64,000 nucleotides of DNA from Cucumis sativus (GCF_000004075.3 NC_026658.2:2356001-2420000), one strand, 5' to 3'. Positions 49,574-62,195 are shown, numbered from the stretch's first letter. Numbers and translations are program-made. The notes: generated by a model not told the origin, from the letters alone.

Positions 49574-51270
49574 TTCTTAAATTGTATATACAATTTTCCG
49601 TTATCATTTTTATTATCATGAAATAATTATACCTGTTGTTTTTTAATTTTCAATCTTTTATACCAAAGAATATATATATATCAATTCTAGCTCTAATCCG
49701 ATTATTTCCTTAATTCAAAAAAGTAAAATTTAACACTTTATTAAGACATAATTATTAGTGAAAAGAACTTACAGAAACCGCATAAATATAGGAATGGCAG
49801 AGGGAGAGTTATGTAAAATTATTTTGATCTAGGTACGATATATGTCATGAAATCAACAACCAAACATAAAGCAAAAAAGTGCAGAAGGAACGAAGTTGAC
49901 ACAGATTTTTGTGGTTCATATTAAAACTGTATTTGCTATTTCTACGAGCAGAGTGATATATAAGAATATATTACATAGAGGCACCTCTATGTCAAGAGCT
50001 TAACTATTTTTGTAACCAACAAGCAAGAGCAACAAATAAGAAATAAAAATAATAAAAAAAGTGAAACAATTCTCCTTTGACAATCTCATTAAGAATGAGG
50101 GGAAGTAAAGTGTCTAGAAAACTTCTTCCTAGATCAGAAAAACAATTAAAAGAGGATGGAAAAAACCCACAGTATCAAGGGCTGGTCCATGGTTTTATTG
50201 TAGTCGCTTTGAGGAATATGACAAAAAGTGCTTAACATTTAAAGGTTGTTTTAAGCTAGTAAGTTGAGTTATGAAGTATGACTTCCTAAACATGTTGGGT
50301 TAGAAAATTTGTATTTGGTGTGTAAATTTTGTTTAGTATGGAGTTAGAAAGAAAATCTGTGTTTGAGGTTGCAAGTCTGAGTTATTAGTAATAATTTGTG
50401 CAGTTTTTGGTAACCTAAAAATATATGATTTGTTGTTATTGTTTGCTTGAATTTATCTTGTTTAACCCTTAAATTTCACATGTATATATATAGTTTCCAA
50501 AAAATATTTAAAATTCATTTGAAACGTCAACTTAAAACCTTCACACATATTTTACAATTTTTGCACTAAATCAGAGAACACAATGCAAAATAAGATATAC
50601 AATAGTTGATCAATTTGGTCACCATCCACTTTCAGAGATTTTTTAATGACAGAAATCAACAGGTAATCAACAATCTGTAATTTATCATTCCGAACGACTA
50701 TACCTTCAACGAAAACACCAAGAAACTGATGAGAAACCGATGCCTCTAAAACCAAGATCCAAAACCCACCGAAAACCACCTCCTCTGACTGGAAATCAAC
50801 ATGTGGAACAACCACCTCCTCTTAGTTTGGAAAAGAAAAATAAGTCCAATTTCTTAAAGGTATCCTCCATTTAGTAACTATATATATATATATATTCTCC
50901 ACTGCATATAGACAACACTAGTTTTACTTTCAAATGTCTTCATTTATTATGTACATTTTAATTTTTTTTTGTTTTTTGAATTTGGTTAAAAAATCAACAA
51001 TACACCTGACAAAATGTAAATTGTAGTAAAAGATAAGATTAAATAATAGAAAACTAAAAAATTGTTATCAAATGGGAAGAAAATATTTATTAAATGGGAC
51101 TACAAAATATGAATACAAATAATTTCTAATAGATCTTTCAATCAAAATTTCCTCAAAACCCGGAAACACAACGAAAAGTCTTCAATTTTGGATGAAAAAA
51201 TACAGTATAAAAAGTATGGAAGAGAAATATAAGTATTGCAAATTAAAATGTTAGTTTTAATTAGAAAAAA
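49574..51270. other. Spacer with a possible retroelement scrap and an unassigned frame
   Basis: The stretch near 49780-50170 includes ACACAGATTTTTGTGGTTCA, a word typical of small LTR or TRIM-like sequences, but no ends are defined. A - strand frame at 50552-50815 (87 codons, MVVPHVDFQSEEVVFGGFWI...) is open in AT-rich DNA yet resembles no family I know. I leave both unassigned. Confidence 0.35.
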
Positions 51271-52119
51271 ATGGTGCAGAAGAAGATTGCATTTTATTGG
51301 GAAATAGTTATGTTGATTATTGTTATGCTTTTATTGGCTTCTTCAACTGCATCAAGAGATCTAACAAATCCCAAACTTTGTAAGATATCATATTACTCTT
51401 CTAACTTATATTTATCACTTTATTTCTTCATTCTTTCTTCTTTTTTTTTCCCTCAAAGTTTGACAGTGTTAAATGATGATAATTTAAGCTCCCTTTGATA
51501 TGTATCAGACAACAAAGTTAGGAGACTGTCATTTGATGATTCTCATGATGGTAATTACGGTATACAAAAGAGGATGATTATATAATAATTATGTACCCAT
51601 ATTATGTATATGTTCATGTATTTTCATTTTCTTGTTTCTTGTTTTTCATATGTTTATGTTTTTCACATGTGCTTAAAACAATGATATATTATGTGTAATA
51701 ATCTTCTTTTCAATGCAATATTATATTGTAAAAATACTTGTGATCATTTTCATCAATGAAGCATCATCGAAGTTTCTCATAAAAAATAAAATTGAATTAG
51801 ATCATTAGGGTTAAAGTCTAGAATCGTGCAACGTAATATTTAATATATAAAATAATTAAAGTAGATTTAGTGATCACAAGTATATAGTTTTTTCTTTATC
51901 ATCTCTACACATTACATTAAACAGTATGGTTTATGCCTTTTTATTGTTTGGTTAGTCAGTAACGTAAGTTAATATTGTTAATTTTCATTAACAGAGACGA
52001 TCAAGAATGAGAAAACGAGTACTACAAATAATGTTCATGTTGAAAGTCCTCCACAACCATGCAATGGCCAACGTAGCAGACGACCCAAACGGGACACCCC
52101 TTGGTGTGGCAACTATTGA
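51271..52119 (+). CDS. Small secreted peptide precursor with two possible GNY ends
   Basis: Exon 1 (51271-51379) gives MVQKKIAFYWEIVMLIIVML and LLASSTA as signal peptide, then SRDLTNPKL. Exon 2 starts 51509 (YNKVRRLSFDDSHDG). If exon 2 is read through, it ends at 51586 as SHDGNYGIQKRMII (61 residues). If the GGTAATTAC that encodes GNY is instead used as a donor (51551), exon 3 at 51995-52119 is joined in frame and the protein is 91 residues ending KRDTPWCGNY. The exon-3 tail (HVESPPQPCN...) resembles the 59.9 kb protein. Two gene products, or an exon 3 left from a neighbouring dead gene, are both possible. Coordinates cover the longer form. Function unknown. Confidence 0.65.
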
Positions 52120-53853
52120 AAGAAACTTATTTTTATACAAAGAGTGAAAACTGAAGAAGTACTGCATTTACATATTTCTTTTAGATATTTTTAAGTTGAA
52201 AGAGATCTGCTCAATTTAAAATAAATTGATAAATTCAGTTTAAAGATAGGAACCCATTTGAATTAATATTAATATGCTTTAAATGTGTTTACAATTATTT
52301 TTGTATATGCAGAAATGAGAAACAGAATGGTATTTCTGATCTTTTGAATTTATTGTTCTTAAGTCAATTTCTTGTTTGTTAAAAGAAAATTGTTTTAAAT
52401 AATAAAACTTTTTAAAAATATTCACAGAGATATAGCAAAATATTAATTAAAAAAAAAAAAAAGATGCTTCATTCCCTTAAATCATTCTAAATAGTTTAGA
52501 CATTAATGTTATGACATTACTTTTACTAAACTATATCGTTTCTTAATGATCTTTATTTTGACTTCAAGTAAACATTAATTACTTTCGAATATTGTTTTCT
52601 TTTTTCCAATTCCTATCAGGAATAATCAATCAACTTCTAATTCTTCACTAACCCACATAAAATTATTATTATTATTATTTCTATAATAATAGAATATCTT
52701 CTATTTATTTAATATATAAAATTTTTACAACTTTCCTTCTCGAATCACCTAAAATATCTCAAATCAATACATTAGATAACTATGTCTCTAACGTATATGT
52801 GTTACGATTCTCTTTCTATCTTAACCAATTTGAAACTTTGTTTGTACATCCAGTTCACTGTTTCTAAAAAAACTTAACCTACTACTAGGTTACCTAAAAT
52901 TTAATTATTATATCAATACTATGATACATTTTGTTTGTTTATGAATTTAAAATTATCGACGAGTGAAAAAATATTAATAAAAGAAAGAAACGAGGTTACA
53001 CAAAATTGAAATACAAACATCCTTCGTTTCCACATACCATATATTACTAAATCATAAAGTAAGATTTGTATAAGAGTGGATAAACCTCACTTAGGAAACC
53101 TACCTAAATAATTCCATTAAAAAAAAAATTGAGACTCACATTTTTTCCCATATAGTATATTAATATCATTTTAATTAAATTTTCTTTCAAAAATTAAATA
53201 TAGCTAAATATTTATTTATTTATTTTTGGTAAAAGATGAAATTTTGTTATATTTTGTAAATATTATTTATTATAATAAATATAACTAAAATTACGCTAAA
53301 TATAATAAAGAACAACCATCAAAATTAAAAGATAGCCTATAATTAAAAACTTGTTTGGAAGATCCCTTTTGATGCCTAAAAATATAACGTATTGTGTTAG
53401 TACAAAAAAACAAGTTTTATGTAGAATGATTTGTAAACTCTCTAGCAGCGAATGACGCAGTTCTGTATTTTATAAAACATTTTCTTTAATAAAATTGTTT
53501 TTTCTCTACTATATAGCTGTAACTAATTATATTATTCGTCAACCACGTATATGTATGAGTCGATTTTTGATTTTTAAGCTTTAAAGAAAAAGAAAAAGAA
53601 TGAAAAATATGGATGATATGGGTGTTAGTGGTGGGTGGTGGGTATATCATTTTGGAAATTTCAATATTCAACTTCCACTCTAGTCAACTCTTGAGTGGCC
53701 AAACTTTTTTTACTTAAAATCAAACACACTGCACAACTATGATAACATTTTAATATATATCCTTACAAAACACAACAACCAAAAGCAACAACAAATTCTT
53801 CTACAAAATAATATGTAATTCTTTGTCCTCCCTTGTTTTGCTTTCTCCAAAAA
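52120..53853. other. Spacer: left copy of a tandem segmental duplication
   Basis: No gene is seen. From about 52460 the sequence is repeated, with gaps, from about 54440: shared words include ATCATTCTAAATAGTTTAGA, CTTAATGATCTTTATTTTGA and CAACTTCTAATTCTTCAC. The match resumes at 53340-53840 versus 55570-56220. Confidence 0.6.
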
Positions 53854-54149
53854 AGGCTTCTAATTAAGATATCTATCATTTAGCAATTGGTTGTGGTTTT
53901 GATGGGTATTTTAAGTTATAGTATTGAAGGCAAGGAATTGGGTTTATACTCCTAAAACTGGTTGTACTATCATCCACTTTAAATATGTTTCTATCTACTT
54001 GTTTGTATAATCTGTTTGTTTTTTCTTACATTTTTCAGACTAGGATGTCATGTGAATCAAAAGCATATATAAAAAAGGTTGCTAATAAACCCATTCCAAG
54101 GAGTGATAATAACCTAAGGATATATAAACTTGGGGATGGAAATCACTAA
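53854..54149 (+). pseudogene. Dead copy of the 56.2 kb GNY peptide gene
   Basis: It aligns across leader, exon 1 and exon 2 with the gene at 56242-57029. The start ATG is lost (AAAAAAGGCTTCT versus AAAATGGCTTCT), TAA and TAG stops interrupt the signal peptide, the intron donor GT is altered and the intron is only about 75 bases. Exon 2 keeps SIYKK-like and GDGNH codons before a stop at 54147-54149, followed by the same AATCAAGTTGGAAAAATAAT flank. It is a tandem duplicate that has decayed. Confidence 0.82.
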
Positions 54150-56241
54150 TCAAGTTGGAAAAATAATTAAAATACATTGGACGACTATGTCAAATTTTCA
54201 TAACATTTTACTTTATATAATACAATAAACAAGCTTTATTAACCAAAATGGCATGTAGTTTCAATCTATTATTCTATAGATTCAAAATCATTGTGTCATT
54301 TAATATATATATATATATGATTATTTTCTGTCCGATTAATATATTTTCACTTGTTCATAGTATATAGATTATAATCGAATTTTATTATATTTATAAATAT
54401 TTTAAATAATTTTAATGAGTATCTATAAGAAAAATAATAATAAAGATGGATGCTTCTTTCTTTGGATCATTCTAAATAGTTTAGAGATGACATTACTTTC
54501 ATCATCGCTAATTGCATATATAATAATAAACTATATGTTGTTTCTTAATGATCTTTATTTTGACTTCAAGTAAACGTACTTAGTTTATTTTCCTATATTG
54601 TTTTCATTTTTCAATCCCTTTAAGGAATCAATCAACTTCTAATTCTTCACCAACCCACGTAGAATTATTATTATTTTAAATATGAGGATTTCTTTGACCC
54701 GCTATATTTTATAAATATTTTGCTAATTAATAAGCTAAAAAAATTATGTTAAATAAAAAATACAGCCAAACACAAACTCCAAACATAATATACAATGTCA
54801 TATAATAATAAATATACATATAACTATATATTGAAGAAAAGAGAGTACATATATAGGAAACACAAACATACGACATAATATACAATGTCATGATAATAAA
54901 TATACATATTTCAAAATTACTTATCATCATAACAATACACACAGAAAATACGTCATACTGAAATAAAAAAGTTATCTCCAATATTGCACAATAGTTAATT
55001 ACAAGATAATGAATTAAACAGTTTATCTCATCTCCAAATTTTGCAACATAATATGATAGAAAACAAAAGCATCGAGTATTTTGAAAATTAAGTAATTTTT
55101 AGAAAGTAATATATGACAAAAAGAAAATAACTTTACAAAAGAACTTTGAATATCCAAAATTGAAGGTACATACGACCTATAACAATTGAAATAGTAAAAT
55201 CTCAAATGAAAACAAATAAAAAGTAGAAGAAAAATTGGAAAGGGAAATCGGTGGAATATGAAATAAAGAACCGAAAAGAAATGGAAGAATACAATTGTAT
55301 ATTGAAAACGTAAACAAAATGGGAGATGAACGTAATTAGTTATCTAATAATATTCCCACAAATATGTGTTTATCTTTTTCAAGAAGATGCACAACACAAC
55401 TTTGGATGTGATAATCCAATTTAAGACTATTGTATGTGTTTTTTTATATCATATGATAGAATATATAGTAGTATATCAACCATTAATAAATAGATTATGA
55501 TAATTTAGTCATTTAGAATGATATTAAAAAATTGTAAAGTTTTTTTTCTTGGTTAAGCTCCTCTTAGATAGAATAAAAGTGATAATTAAAAACGTGTTTG
55601 AACAAGGTCGTTTTGGATGCTTAAAAATCCATTGTGCTTTTAGTACAATAAAAGTGATTTTTTAAATACTCATGGCTTTAATACCTTAAATTTGCTATTT
55701 AGTTACAAACAAAACCAATTACAAATATTTTTAAACTTTGTAATCCTAGTGGTGCAACTTTGTGTTTTGAAAACATTTTTCTAATAAAATTATTTTTCAT
55801 ACATAGTTTATAGACGTAGTTAACATACTATCTTTGTCAATTTAGTAACACTCACCCTGCTACAAATAACTTTAAGTTTTTTTAAAAATATACCACAGAT
55901 GTTTAGCTCTAGAAAAAAAAATATGTTTTTGTAAAGGAATATGGTATTGGTCTTAGTGGTGGGTGGTGGGTGCCATTTTGGACATTTCTAGTCAAACTCC
56001 ACTAGGAGTTTTCATTTTTGAGTAGCCAAACTTTTTTCTTTCAAATCATACACTACACAACTATGGCTATATTTTATTATGTAATAAGAAGCTGCTGAGA
56101 AATAATCTCTTCAAATTTTTGAAAGGGAAAAATATATCAAATCCCTATTTATATCCTTACAAAACACAGCAAGAAATGCAATAAAAAAAACTTCTTGCTC
56201 TACAAAAATTATAATAAGGTTTTTTTCTTTGTCCAAAAAAA
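54150..56241. other. Right copy of the duplicated spacer and promoter
   Basis: It carries the second copy of the 52.46-53.84 kb spacer (54440-54680 and 55570-56220) with about 900 extra bases between (54690-55560). In that extra part, short words such as ACACAAAC and ACAATGTCAT repeat near 54773-54890. TGGTGGGTGGTGGG near 55958 matches 53629. No gene. Confidence 0.55.
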
Positions 56242-57029
56242 ATGGCTTCTAAGATATCTCTCATTTGGCAACTGGTTGTGGTTTTAATGGCTATTTTAAG
56301 TTGTAGTGTTGCAGCAAGGCATCGGGTTTCTACACCTCAAACTGCTTGTAAGTGAATCCTAAACCCATTTCTTTTGGATAAATATGGATAGTATAAAGTT
56401 TTTGCATTCTTAAACATACTTAGTTTAATTTTGTTTTCTATTATGTATATACATGTGTCTGTGTAGTTCCTTCCAAAACATGATGATGAAACTGCAACGA
56501 TATGAAAATGATTAACATGATGAAATTACAAACACATCATATAAAAAAAGATATCTTGTCTTTGCTTATTCTTGGGTGGGGAATGTTTTTTCAGATTATG
56601 TATATGTAATCTAACAATTCGATATAGAACTCAGATGCTCATATACAAAGGTTGGTCCTGGTCGTAGCTAGGTTTAGGTTATTGGTCGCTCTATTTGATC
56701 CTTTCAAGTTGATCATATAGTTAATCAATTCAAATTCTTTGTTCAGTCCAACAAATTAATATCATTTCACAGTCTTTTCTTTTTATATGATTCATCTGAA
56801 TTGCAGCTAAACATAAACAATAGAGTTTATATAATCATTTGCAACCATTTTAGACTATTTTTCTACAAAGTAATGGATCATACTATCTACTTTATTATGT
56901 TGCAATCTAATTATCTGTTTTATTTTTTTCTTATCTTTTACAGACAAGGACGCAGTGGGAATCAAAAGCATAAAGAAGGTTTTTAAGCCCGTTCCAAAGA
57001 AAGATAAACCTAGGGGTGGAAATTACTAA
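56242..57029 (+). CDS. Small secreted peptide precursor ending RGGNY, Lys-rich tail
   Basis: Two exons (56242-56347, 56944-57029), phase-1 intron, 63 residues. Signal peptide MASKISLIWQLVVVLMAILS and CSVA, then ARHRVSTPQTA. Exon 2 reads YKDAVGIKSIKKVFKPVPKK and ends DKPRGGNY. The mature peptide is strongly basic, unlike the acidic tails of the 45.77 and 59.9 kb genes. Intact frame, donor GTAAGT and acceptor. It is the living twin of the pseudogene at 53.85 kb. The function is unknown; a Pro-rich basic tail with an invariant end would suit a processed signalling peptide or an antimicrobial peptide. Confidence 0.78.
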
Positions 57030-59846
57030 TCAAGTTGGAAAAATAATTAAATACATTGGAGGATGTTAAGTTTTCATAACATTTTTACTTCATAATAAAT
57101 TATCTTTTCGGTCAAAATGACATGTAGTTCAATTCACATAGCACTTGTCCTAAAAAAAAGTACTCTTGCCACACATATTACTCCAATGAATTCACTTGAA
57201 AAAATAATTCCTGCAATCTCCCTTTTAGCTTTTTGTCGAATTCTTAATTGAATATGCTAATCTTTTGTAACCCTAAACAAAATCAATTGTAAAAACTCGA
57301 GCAAGATGAACAATTATTAGAGGTATAGTTCACTCTTTTTCACATCCTAAATTGTCATTTAAGATGTAAAGGATTGAGAGAGATTTAAGGGAGGAAAATT
57401 TTATTCCCTTTTGTGTTCTTAAAAAAAAATAGGATTACCACTAAATCAAGTTTAATCCATATGTCAATTTAGGAGTTTAAAAGTTATCCTCTACTCTACA
57501 GTTACTAAAATAGAGATTCAAATAAGGTGACAGTTGCTAACAAGGCTACTTTATTTTGTTGTAAAACGCTAATAATTAAGGCTACTTTATAATTTATTCA
57601 CACATTTGGTCCAATGGTTTGTTTGAAGGTTTTCAAGTACAACAACAATGGTAGGGATGTAGATCCAATATCCCCAATATCCCATCTCTAAAATGAGAAG
57701 TCAGATCAATTAGGTTTGACGATTTTTTTGGTTCCTGCATAAAAGTTGTTTGATATACTGTGGTTTATTATTATTATTATTATTATTATCAGTTATTGAT
57801 ATTTTCAAATGAAGCAAAAGTGTCATGAGGTTCCAATCATATATTTGAGAATCGATTTTTAAAAATTGTTCTCACTTTTATCATATACAACTGTGCCACA
57901 ATTTCAAGAACAAAAAATCAGATTTATTGTAACTCTTTTTGCAGAAAATGAGGTATACTTTCAGTATCTTGTAAAAAAAATGCCTATATTTAGTTTTGGT
58001 TTTTATATATAAAATTGGTGTATATATATATATATATATATAATTTCATATATTTGATACATTTGAATTTCTTATCTTTAAAATCCATATCCATAAAATA
58101 ATTATATATACCATCAAACAGTCTCTAAATGAAACAAGAAATAAATCTTGAAGTATGAAAAACCTTTTGTTTTCTGACTTTATTTCAAAATGAAAACAAA
58201 CCGTCAAAGTTGTAGTGCTCATGATATAAGAAAAAAGGTCGTAATCCATATGGTTTTCTAATTAAATGCTTATGGTATACGATGGAATTGCTTATTTTTC
58301 AACATTTTATTATGCAATTTTATACATATGGTTTTCTAATTAAATGCTCTTGAAATATATATTTTGTATGTACTTCAAAATTCATTTTACGATATATTTT
58401 TTCTCGATTTGGAAGCTTTCTTCTAACCTCTATTTTCCAATTTGAACATAAATTTTGGTTGTGGTTTGTGCATCACAAGAATAACTTAACTAAAGCGATT
58501 AGTGATGCAAACAAGGTCTCATATTTGTTCAAGAAGAATTTTTAATTTTAAAAATTTAACTAACGTTTCTTTGAAAGATGTGAACCACATCATGAAAATT
58601 GAAAAAGGATATGTTTGTCAAATATAAGTCATACCAATTCAAATTATTTTACATTGACATGTCCTAAAATTTCACAAATAGTAATAATAAAATGTCAGAT
58701 TTTATGCCTCTCTATTTAAAATTTTGCTATATTAATTTATTTTTTTATATTTGAAATTTGAAAATCCCTCAATAATTAACCAATTTGGTTGTATGTACAA
58801 CGAAGGGAGAATCGTTCTAATCATATTAATCATTTTAATAAATGCCACCATCATCAATTTTATACTAATGAGAAACGACGAAAAGTGGGAAACCTTATAA
58901 TTATTGGATTTTTAGTTCATTTAATATGAACAATGAATATCACAATAATTGTCAAAACTGAAGAAATCATGAACTGAGAAATAAAGTCATAGTTAAGCAA
59001 ATAATTTAATTAGTAGTTTCTACAACACTTTTTCTACAATGGTAAGTGTCATCAAATTTCTCCCACTTATCTATATCAATACTTATATCTTTAATCTTTT
59101 ATTGAACTTTTTATTGAGTGTGTCAATTTAAAATTTCTTTTGGATTTTGTTGAATCATCCTGCCTTAAACTTATAATTTGAATTAACTAAATGTTTAAAC
59201 TTCTAAACTTTTAGAAACGAATTAATTAATTTAGAGATTACTTATTAAAATCATCCATCCATTCATTTTTATTCAGATCCAAACTTCTTCCAAAGGAAAT
59301 TCTTACTCAGGGTATATGTGATTAGTAGAATTTGATTGTTACTATTTTAAATTAATTCATAGACATCAATGCTAATAATTAAAATTGAATCTTTATTTTA
59401 AAAATCAAGGTTAAAAGTATAAAATCTTGAAATCTAAGAATCTGAAATAAAACTCAAATATATCAAGTGATTAAACTATAACTACATCATTTTGAGAAAC
59501 TAAGGTTTGAATCGAAACCAAATTCACAATTTAAAGATTATTTTTATAAAATCTAAGGTCCCAATTATGCAAACTAGACCTCCAAATTTAGGGCAAAAAA
59601 TATTCCCTATAAAATATAGGGTTATTGGTAAAGGAATAGCGTTCCCACTCCGTGTTGGCTGGGCTCCAAAGAGAATAGGTTTGAAAGCAGCCAAAATTGA
59701 AAGGCAGTGTTCTTGTGTAAAGGTAACACATGTGCTTTGACTTAACAATATTCTGACCTCTAAAACTTTGATTTACAATTTTGAGTCAAGTCAATTATTG
59801 AAGGAGGAAGCTAAGATAAGTTACAATTACAAGCCTTATTTCTTCT
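57030..59846. other. Spacer, no convincing gene
   Basis: It holds an ATT microsatellite near 57763-57790, a (TA)n run near 58021-58042, and a direct repeat of CATATGGTTTTCTAATTAAA near 58248 and 58325. Overlapping frames on both strands at 59507-59748 resemble nothing I know. Confidence 0.45.
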
Positions 59847-59856
59847 TATATATAAG
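59847..59856 (+). promoter_or_regulatory. TATA box of the PWSGNF gene
   Basis: TATATATAAG lies only 36-45 bases before the start codon, implying a very short 5' leader if it is the TATA box used. Confidence 0.5.
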
Positions 59857-59891
59857 CCATTGAAATCAAGCTTGGTGCTCCAAACACAACT

Positions 59892-60756
59892 ATGGCTTCC
59901 AATAATGTTCTATGCAAACTAATAATGCTCATCTTAGTTACCATCATCTTTGCCTCCAATAATGTTGCCACAAGGAACTTGCTTTCTACGCCTCATCTTG
60001 CTCGTATGTTACTCTCTTGTATTACATTATATTGATTGAATCTTGATGTTTAAATTGGATATCTTTTAAGTCACTTTTAAAGTGTAATTAAAAGTCATTC
60101 TAAATATATAGGGTTTTTTCTTTTTATATATATATATATATATATTGGTGGTTGTATTATGGTTTTTTATCTTTGAATTTTGCACCTCATTTAAAAATAT
60201 AAATATACGTTAGACCACATTGAATGTTTATATAAGCACTACACAAAATTTGGAATATAATGCACATTTACGTATATAGAATCTAGTAATCAATTCATAT
60301 TGAAAATGAGAACAAAATACTTTAAAAGATGATAACTATTTTCATTTTTTTTTAGTTTTTCATATATTGTATGGAAACATTTGAATACTTAATTAAACTT
60401 CAAAAGAAAAAAACAACTATCATTTTAAGTTAATTTTTCTTGTTTATGGCTTTTAAAAGGTTGTTTTCTCCATTTAGAATTTGGCTTAAAATGCAAAAAT
60501 GTACCCTTTTACTTAAGATCTAATACAAATTATAATAAGAAAACGAAATAACAATAGACTTAATTTTTGAAAAGTAAAATCTAAAGATAAAAGGGTTACT
60601 AAACAAAACCACAATAATTAAATAAGAAATTGTGGTTGATTTTGAACAGATGTGAAGCATGAGGAGATGAACAGTACAAGTGTTCCTGCACCCAATCCTC
60701 CACAATCACCACTAGACAATGGACCATGGGATGACCCTTGGAGTGGAAACTTTTGA
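59892..60756 (+). CDS. Small secreted peptide precursor ending PWSGNF
   Basis: Two exons (59892-60003, 60650-60756), phase-1 intron of 646 bases, 72 residues. Signal peptide MASNNVLCKLIMLILVTIIF to about residue 28 (NNVA), then TRNLLSTPHLA. Exon 2 reads HVKHEEMNSTSVPAPNPPQS and ends PLDNGPWDDPWSGNF. The tail is Pro/Trp-rich and acidic, with one N-S-T sequon. The two PW(D/S) units (GPWD, DPWSGNF) look like a short internal repeat. Its closest relatives here are the 45.77 kb gene and exon 3 of the 51.3 kb gene. It is the last family member on the right. Confidence 0.78.
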
Positions 60757-62159
60757 GGATATAACACTGACTTTCTTTCTTTTCGTTTCTTTTAGGTGTA
60801 GTCTGGGTGCTTTCATCTTTTGTGCATCCCAAAATATTTCTTCTTTTGCAAAATTTGTATGCGTATAATCAAAAGGTGAAAAGTATAGTGGACAAGTGCA
60901 GGTTAGGTTGGTTGTACTTAATCAACGTTCATTGAATGAAAATTTAAACTTTTAATCTTAAGGATAAATATAAATTAATATACTTTTAAATGTTGGTGTA
61001 GCTCATGCATCATATAAAGTAGGTCGTATTTGAAATTCTTAACAGTTTTTTTTAGTCATTGTATCGTCCGTCAAGGAATGACTATCTCAAATTGTCATAA
61101 TATGTGTTTTCATAACAAAATATAAATATCATATATCCAGTACTATTGATAAATAATAAATGTCATTATTTTATATTTTATCACAATATAACTAATTATC
61201 ATCAGCTCACACATATTAGAGTAATTATCTGTCATTCTTTACGTATTGACGATAGTTATAAAATGTCACGTATTTATATAATTTGACATTTTTTTTCCTG
61301 TCAAGAACCTGTCAATCTTGACAATTTTTTTTTAGAAAATCAAATTTCAGATACTCTTCTATTACTACATTTTTTTTACAAGAAAATACATTAAATGACA
61401 GTCCCTATTTCTTTTGTCGTCCTATCATTACACAGTTCAATTACAACGTACTTCTAATACAACACGTCCATGTGACAAAACAAACAAATAACACTTTAAT
61501 ATATATACATTATCATACATTTTGTAATATTTGTACAAAAAGATTGACTAATTAATAACCATTTTTGGTAGAGGGTTTACAATAAAAGAATAAACAAAGA
61601 CAACTTTACTACGAACAAGTTTAAAATCAGTACATTGCAACCAAAATTTTGCTATCAACCCTATAAAAAGTCTTATAAATAAATAAGTTATTCCAATACG
61701 CCTTCACCCATCCAACAGATTCTTGCAAAACCTAATTAAGAAGACAAAACCTAATTTTAGAATATGACTCTACGTATCACTGAAAGAATATATAATAAGG
61801 TTTTACCCTTTGTAATGCCAACACAGATACCACCCTAGTTAAAAGGATAGAAAAATCAAATCTACTTCACCCAATTATTAGTTAATTGCAATTTAAACTA
61901 ATACCAAAAAAAACTTATAAGAGTAACATTAAACATAAAAGGGAAATGTATACTAGACAGGTTACGTATATAAAAAAATAAGAAGAAAAACTAGGAGGGA
62001 GAAAACAGAAGTCACGATTTCCAAAGACTAAATATTAAGTATGAAGTTCATGCAGTAAAACTGGCAAGGAATATTTACATGAATCTTTTATAATAGATTC
62101 ATAATTGCATTTACCTTGTAAGAAAGTGATTTACAAGAATCTAAGATAATTAGATTTAC
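60757..62159. other. Spacer, no gene seen
   Basis: AT-rich. Between 61240 and 61420, TGACGATAG, TTGACATTTT, CTGTCAATCTTGACA and AATGACAG form several short inverted repeats, suggesting a decayed DNA element, but ends are not clear. Confidence 0.4.
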
Positions 62160-62195
62160 CTTTTCATCATCAAAATCCTTCAATTCAGCATGCAG
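62160..62195 (-). CDS. Possible 12-codon internal exon
   Basis: Between an acceptor (CACGCACAG) and a donor (GTAAAT) on - lies an open mini-exon reading LHAELKDFDDEK. It may belong to the partial gene to its right, but the link is not shown. Confidence 0.25.

Noticed and set aside
50552-50815. 87-codon - strand frame
   Set aside because: No recognisable domain, partner exon or promoter; kept only as an unassigned note in the spacer entry.
59507-59748. Overlapping frames on both strands just before the PWSGNF gene
   Set aside because: Neither resembles a known protein, and they sit where the promoter is expected.
26254-60756. Assignment of the peptide cluster to IDA, CEP, CLE, PIP or SCOOP families
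   Set aside because: None of the defining tails (PIPPSxPSKRHN, GHSPGxGH, HN ends, SxS) is present; the shared tail is GN(Y/F).
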